From: Pseudomonas asplenii
GTDB taxonomy: Bacteria; Pseudomonadota; Gammaproteobacteria; Pseudomonadales; Pseudomonadaceae
Reading direction: 5' to 3'
DNA: 45,744 nt
Assembly (NCBI RefSeq): GCF_001293465.1
Contig: NZ_JSYZ01000011.1
Span: 267,413 to 313,156, forward strand
The position numbers were made by a program, and so were the translations under genes. This document shows, in pieces, positions 43,801 through 45,744 of the stretch. Below the pieces are notes generated by a model. It worked only from the letters and a program-made list of their open reading frames with translations. It was not told the DNA's origin and made no database searches. Position 1 is the first letter of the stretch; every line of letters starts with the position of its first letter.

Positions 43801-45744
43801 TACTGGCCCGTGAGGACCGTCCCGGCGAAAAACGCCTGGTGGCGTATTTCAGCCTGCAGGACGGCCAGGCGCTTCCCGAGGCCGATGACCTGCGCCTGCA
43901 TTTGCAGGCTTTGCTGCCCGACTACATGATTCCAGCGGCCTATGTGCACCTGGAAAAACTCCCGGTTTCGCCCAACGGCAAGTTAGACCGCCGCGCGCTG
44001 CCCGAACCTTCGGCCGATGCCTTCGTCAGCCGCGACTACCAGGCCCCGGTCGGTGCCATCGAAACCAGCCTGGCCGCGCTCTGGTGCGAAGTGCTGGGTG
44101 TCGAACGGGTCGGCCGCCAGGATCATTTCTTCGAGCTGGGCGGTCATTCGTTGCTGGCGGTGAAACTGATCGAGCGCATGCGCCAGGCCGGCCTGAGTGC
44201 CGACGTGCGCGTGCTGTTCGGCCAGCCGACCCTGGCGGCGCTGGCGGCCGCCGTGGGTGGCGGGATCGAGATAGTCGTGCCGGCCAATGGCATTCCTGCC
44301 CACTGCGAGCGCATCACCCCGGATATGCTGACCCTGACCCAGCTGGACCAGGACAGCATCGACCGTATCGTCGCCGGCGTGCCTGGCGGTGTCGGCAATG
44401 TGCAGGATATCTACCCGCTGGCGCCGTTGCAGGAAGGTATCCTCTATCACCATATCAGTGCCGAACAGGGCGATCCCTATCTGCTGCAGGCGACCTTTGC
44501 CCTGCAGGACCTGGCTCAGCTGCGCCGTTTTGCCGACGCCCTGCAAGCGGTGATCGATCGCCATGACATTCTGCGCACGGCGTTGCTCTGGCAAGGTCTG
44601 GAGCAGCCGCAGCAAGTGGTTCTGCGCCATGTCGAACTGCCGCAGGAGCAATTGCCGCTGGACCCGGCCGAGGGCGATATCCTCGGCCAGTTGCAGCGTC
44701 GCTTCGACCCCCGCGAATGTCGCCTGGACCTCACCCGGGCCCCGCTGATGCGCCTGGCGTTCGCCGAGGATCCGGCCAACCGGAGGTGGGTGGCGATCCT
44801 GCTGTTCCACCATATCGCTCTCGATCACACCGCGCTGGACGTGATGAGCGCAGAGATGCTCGTCCATCTGCAGGGCGTGGCCGGGCAACTGCCGGCAGCC
44901 ATGCCATACCGCAACTACGTGGGCCAGGCGCGCCTGGGGGTGAGCCGCGAGCAGCACGAAGCGTTCTTCCGCGAGATGCTCGGCGATGTCGAAGAGCCGA
45001 CCCTGCCGTTCGGCCTGCTGCAGGTGCAGGGCGACGGGCGGGGCGTCAAGGAAGTCCGCCGCGATCTGCCGGCGGATCTTTGCCAACGCCTGCGCACCCA
45101 GGCCCGGCAACTGGGGGTGAGCGCGGCGAGCCTGCATCACCTGGCCTGGGCCCGGGTGCTGGGTGGCGTCAGTGGGCGTGACGACGTGGTGTTCGGCACG
45201 GTACTGCTGGGGCGGATGCAAAGCGGCGAGGGCGCGGATCGGGCGCTGGGGATGTTCATCAACACCCTGCCGTTGCGCGTCGACGTTGGCGCCTGCGGGG
45301 TGCGCGATGCGGTGCGCCAGACCCACCAGCGCCTGACCGCGCTGCTCGGGCACGAACATGCGCCATTGGTCCTGGCCCAGCGTTGCAGTGCGGTGGCGGC
45401 CTCGTCGCCGCTGTTCAGCGCGCTGCTGAACTACCGGCACAGCCCGGCACGCGAAGCCAGCGGTGGCGATCAGTGGGCCGGAACCCAGGTGCTCGGCGTG
45501 CTCGAACGGACCAATTACCCTTGCACCTTGTCGGTGGACGATCAGGGCGAAGGTTTCCTGTTGAGCGTCCAGGTCACGGCCGGAGTCGACGGTGAGCGGG
45601 TCTGCGGCTATATGCAGACGGCCTTGACCGAGCTGGTCGAGGCTTTGGAGTGCACGGCGGATGTGGCGGTGCGTGACCTGGCGCTGCTGTCGCACGCCGA
45701 ACGCCGGCATCTGCTGGAAGATTTCAATCCCGCTGCCGTGCCTT
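37833..45744 (+). CDS. Second NRPS, partial at window end: Cs-A-T-E/C-A-T-E/C-...
   Basis: It is open to the right edge (about 2637 residues seen). Domains by residue: starter-like C (IWLDQ...YNIGG, HHIVLDG at 136); A1 YTSGSTG at 607; T1 LGGHSLL at 1004; E/C (HHLSSDEGD at 1108, HHLIDDA at 1228); A2 core at 1703; T2 at 2103; E/C (HHISAEQGD at 2205, HHIALDH at 2327). Codes: A1 DFWNIGMVHK (Thr, exact); A2 DVQYIAHVTK (closest to Pro codes, uncertain). The E/C domains imply D-configured residues 1 and 2. ATG 37833 follows GAGAAGAAA; the overlapping ATG at 37829 is out of frame. It is the likely SyrE counterpart and first synthetase, N-acylated by a fatty acid. The gene is incomplete here. Confidence 0.95.
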   Translation, partial: MAFALTAAQRNIWLDQMTRGDSPLYNIGGYLDIEGHLDPEVFQRSVDLLMQKHDALRMVLLDQRDEEGVPLQSFAETLPMCVAPIDLRGEADPRQSAQRWMQRQIETAFEMRGGPLFRLHLLRIEEQRYYFVIHAHHIVLDGWGIDALFASLGQLYNALLDERTPDLTAPSYVDFIEDDHAYRQSPRFAHDQAYWLEKYSELPEPLLPPRHLQAQGEGPIRSGHFTCGFARHFDISLDELAQSVQASRFHVLLAVLYVYFTRIHARDELVVGVPILNRSNAKFKKTLGLFTQLSAVRLRFGDELSFAELVQGICRAVKQDYRYQRFPLSDLNRLLELRRTDRLQLFDLTFSYEPHHYLIRFGQSSARVYKSSNDHEQTPLAIHLRTNLYDNESRLHYIYNEAYFQADEIEPMAERLQHVLDQGLANAQLPVRAFSVLNASDASQLQAWNAGQQPFAQTQTIHQQFEARAAERPDAVALVHQDESLTYGELNARANQVAHRLLALGVRPDDRVAICVERGPAMIIGLLGILKSGAGYVPLDPAYPRERLAYTLGDSEPVALLSQQSVQEALPPVQVPVINLDDLDLRDESVRNPQVPGLTPASLAYVIYTSGSTGLPKGVMVEHRNVARLFTATEDWFGFNEQDTWALFHSFAFDFSVWEIWGALLHGGRLLIVPQLVSRSPQDCYALLCSAGVTVLNQTPSAFRQLIAAQGDNAQPHALRQVIFGGEALDTAMLKPWYARAVNAGTQLVNMYGITETTVHVTYYPLQAEDAQRVGASPIGKRIPDLRLYLLDGHGHPVPPGVVGELYVGGAGVARGYLNREELNASRFLDDPFDPAPGARMYRSGDLGRWLADGSLEYLGRNDEQVKIRGFRIELGEIEAQLAACEGVRDALVLVREDEPGDKRLVAYVISAAGVELDAVQLREQLRLTLAEYMLPSAFVSLQAFPLTANGKLDRKALPAPAAEAYARREYVAPEGAVEVTLAGLWAELLGVDRVGRHDQFFELGGHSLLAVKLLERMHEVGLKADVRVLFGQPTLAALAAASGHASEVQVPANGIPAGCRHITPDMLPLARLSQAQIDRVVAGVPGGAANVQDIYALVPLQEGILYHHLSSDEGDPYLLRALLRVDRFERLLDFSESLQAVIDRHDILRTSVAWEELDEPVQVVWRQARLRLEAFLPHPDQGDVATQLQQHFDPRRMRLDLHQAPMMRLHYAEDAANGGWVAVLLFHHLIDDATSLALLGREIEAFSQGRGAELAPSVPYRNHVAQARLGVSREEHEAFFREMLGDVDEPTLPFGLQDLQGDGSGIEEAHLPVDPVLAGRLRDQARRLGVSNASLHHLAWAQVVGRLSARQDVVFGTVLMGRLHGGEGADRALGMFINTLPLRIAAGEQGIQAAVRTTHGRLAALLGHEHAPLSLAQACSGVAAPTPLFSALMNYRHAAVGAQAPEDVGQARIWGGVEVLGGEERTNYPLSLSVDDLGDSFGLTVQAVAGVGAQRICGYLHTVLEQLAEALDSRPDAPLHSLDWLPPQERRQLLEDFNAFDRAYPPGLLVHQLFEVHAAAQPDAVAVTYEGQRLSYAELNQWANQIAHRLIAEGIGADDRVAICVERSLEMVAGLVGILKAGAGYVPLDPSYPAERLAYMLEDSAPRVLLTQRGLRERFPQATMPVLRLEAEARGESGIDAAPRHNPQLPALTSAHLAYLIYTSGSTGLPKGVAMPHAPLVNLMQWQIAQAAEQGRPVQRTLQFAALGFDVAFQEVFSTLCAGGELSLIHADIRLDFRRLFQHICQQRIERLYMPCIALQALAEAMAAETGQPACALQDVITAGEQLRITGPMRRFFERLDAARLHNHYGPTESHVTTALTLSGDPQAWPTLPSIGQPVANTRIYLLDEQRRPVPVGVAGEIYIGGACVARGYLNRDELTAERFIADPFATTGGARLYRTGDLGRWQPDGHIDYLGRNDDQIKIRGFRIELGEIEARLGQYPGLRDTAVLAREDRPGEKRLVAYFSLQDGQALPEADDLRLHLQALLPDYMIPAAYVHLEKLPVSPNGKLDRRALPEPSADAFVSRDYQAPVGAIETSLAALWCEVLGVERVGRQDHFFELGGHSLLAVKLIERMRQAGLSADVRVLFGQPTLAALAAAVGGGIEIVVPANGIPAHCERITPDMLTLTQLDQDSIDRIVAGVPGGVGNVQDIYPLAPLQEGILYHHISAEQGDPYLLQATFALQDLAQLRRFADALQAVIDRHDILRTALLWQGLEQPQQVVLRHVELPQEQLPLDPAEGDILGQLQRRFDPRECRLDLTRAPLMRLAFAEDPANRRWVAILLFHHIALDHTALDVMSAEMLVHLQGVAGQLPAAMPYRNYVGQARLGVSREQHEAFFREMLGDVEEPTLPFGLLQVQGDGRGVKEVRRDLPADLCQRLRTQARQLGVSAASLHHLAWARVLGGVSGRDDVVFGTVLLGRMQSGEGADRALGMFINTLPLRVDVGACGVRDAVRQTHQRLTALLGHEHAPLVLAQRCSAVAASSPLFSALLNYRHSPAREASGGDQWAGTQVLGVLERTNYPCTLSVDDQGEGFLLSVQVTAGVDGERVCGYMQTALTELVEALECTADVAVRDLALLSHAERRHLLEDFNPAAVP

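Noticed and set aside
40308..43949. 1213-residue and other long minus-strand frames across the second NRPS
   Set aside because: They mirror the NRPS codons on the opposite strand; the protein is low-complexity (Q, H, G, R rich) with no recognised motif.

Overview
The window reads as a chromosomal segment of a Pseudomonas, most likely of the P. fluorescens complex. The base composition is high in GC throughout, the genes use AGGAG-type ribosome binding sites, and the gene families are typical of plant-associated fluorescent pseudomonads. This assignment is an inference; there is no rRNA or housekeeping marker in the window.

Region 1 (about 1-9.6 kb) is a catabolic or uptake operon. A LysR regulator (285-1235) precedes a tightly coupled series: an FAD-dependent monooxygenase-like enzyme, two Dpp/Opp-type permeases, two ATPases, a substrate-binding protein and two carboxymuconolactone-decarboxylase/AhpD-like proteins. 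Most junctions overlap (ATGA or similar). The substrate is unknown. Region 2 (9.65-12.1 kb) holds a PAS-LuxR regulator divergent from a free-standing acyl-CoA synthetase-like enzyme, with a perfect inverted repeat and a possible 39-residue ORF between them.

Region 3 (12.1 kb to the window end) is a non-ribosomal peptide cluster of the syringomycin type. It contains a SalA/SyrF-like LuxR regulator coupled to an OprM/NodT-type outer-membrane factor. A 12-kb terminal synthetase follows (C-A-T-C-A-T-E/C-A-T-C-T-TE, minus strand) whose last module has no adenylation domain. Next come a cupin/JmjC-like protein coupled to an MFS exporter, and an Asp/Asn beta-hydroxylase-family enzyme. The chlorothreonine unit is SyrC-like aminoacyltransferase (Cys224), SyrB2-like halogenase (H116-Q-A118) and a SyrB1-like loading protein with two carrier domains. 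A SyrP-like hydroxylase, a SyrD-like ABC exporter and the start of a second synthetase complete it; the second synthetase runs off the right edge.

Proposed logic: the SyrB1-like protein loads Thr, the halogenase chlorinates C4, the SyrC-like protein passes the 4-Cl-Thr to the A-less C-T-TE module, and the thioesterase releases or cyclises the lipopeptide. SyrD-like, MFS and OprM-like proteins are candidates for export. The adenylation codes I read (second synthetase: Thr, then Pro-like; terminal synthetase: Ser, an unassigned Orn-like code, then a Glu/Gln-like code, then trans-loaded Cl-Thr) do not match the syringomycin/nunamycin 'mycin' pattern of Ser1 and Thr-Dhb-OHAsp-ClThr. The product may therefore be a new chlorinated lipopeptide.

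The strongest unlisted signal is a 23-bp motif, TGTcCC-n3-TT-n6-ACAGAC. It occurs five times, always in an intergenic region and always oriented toward the downstream NRPS-cluster gene. It resembles the syr-syp box and appears to define the regulon and the left boundary of the cluster.
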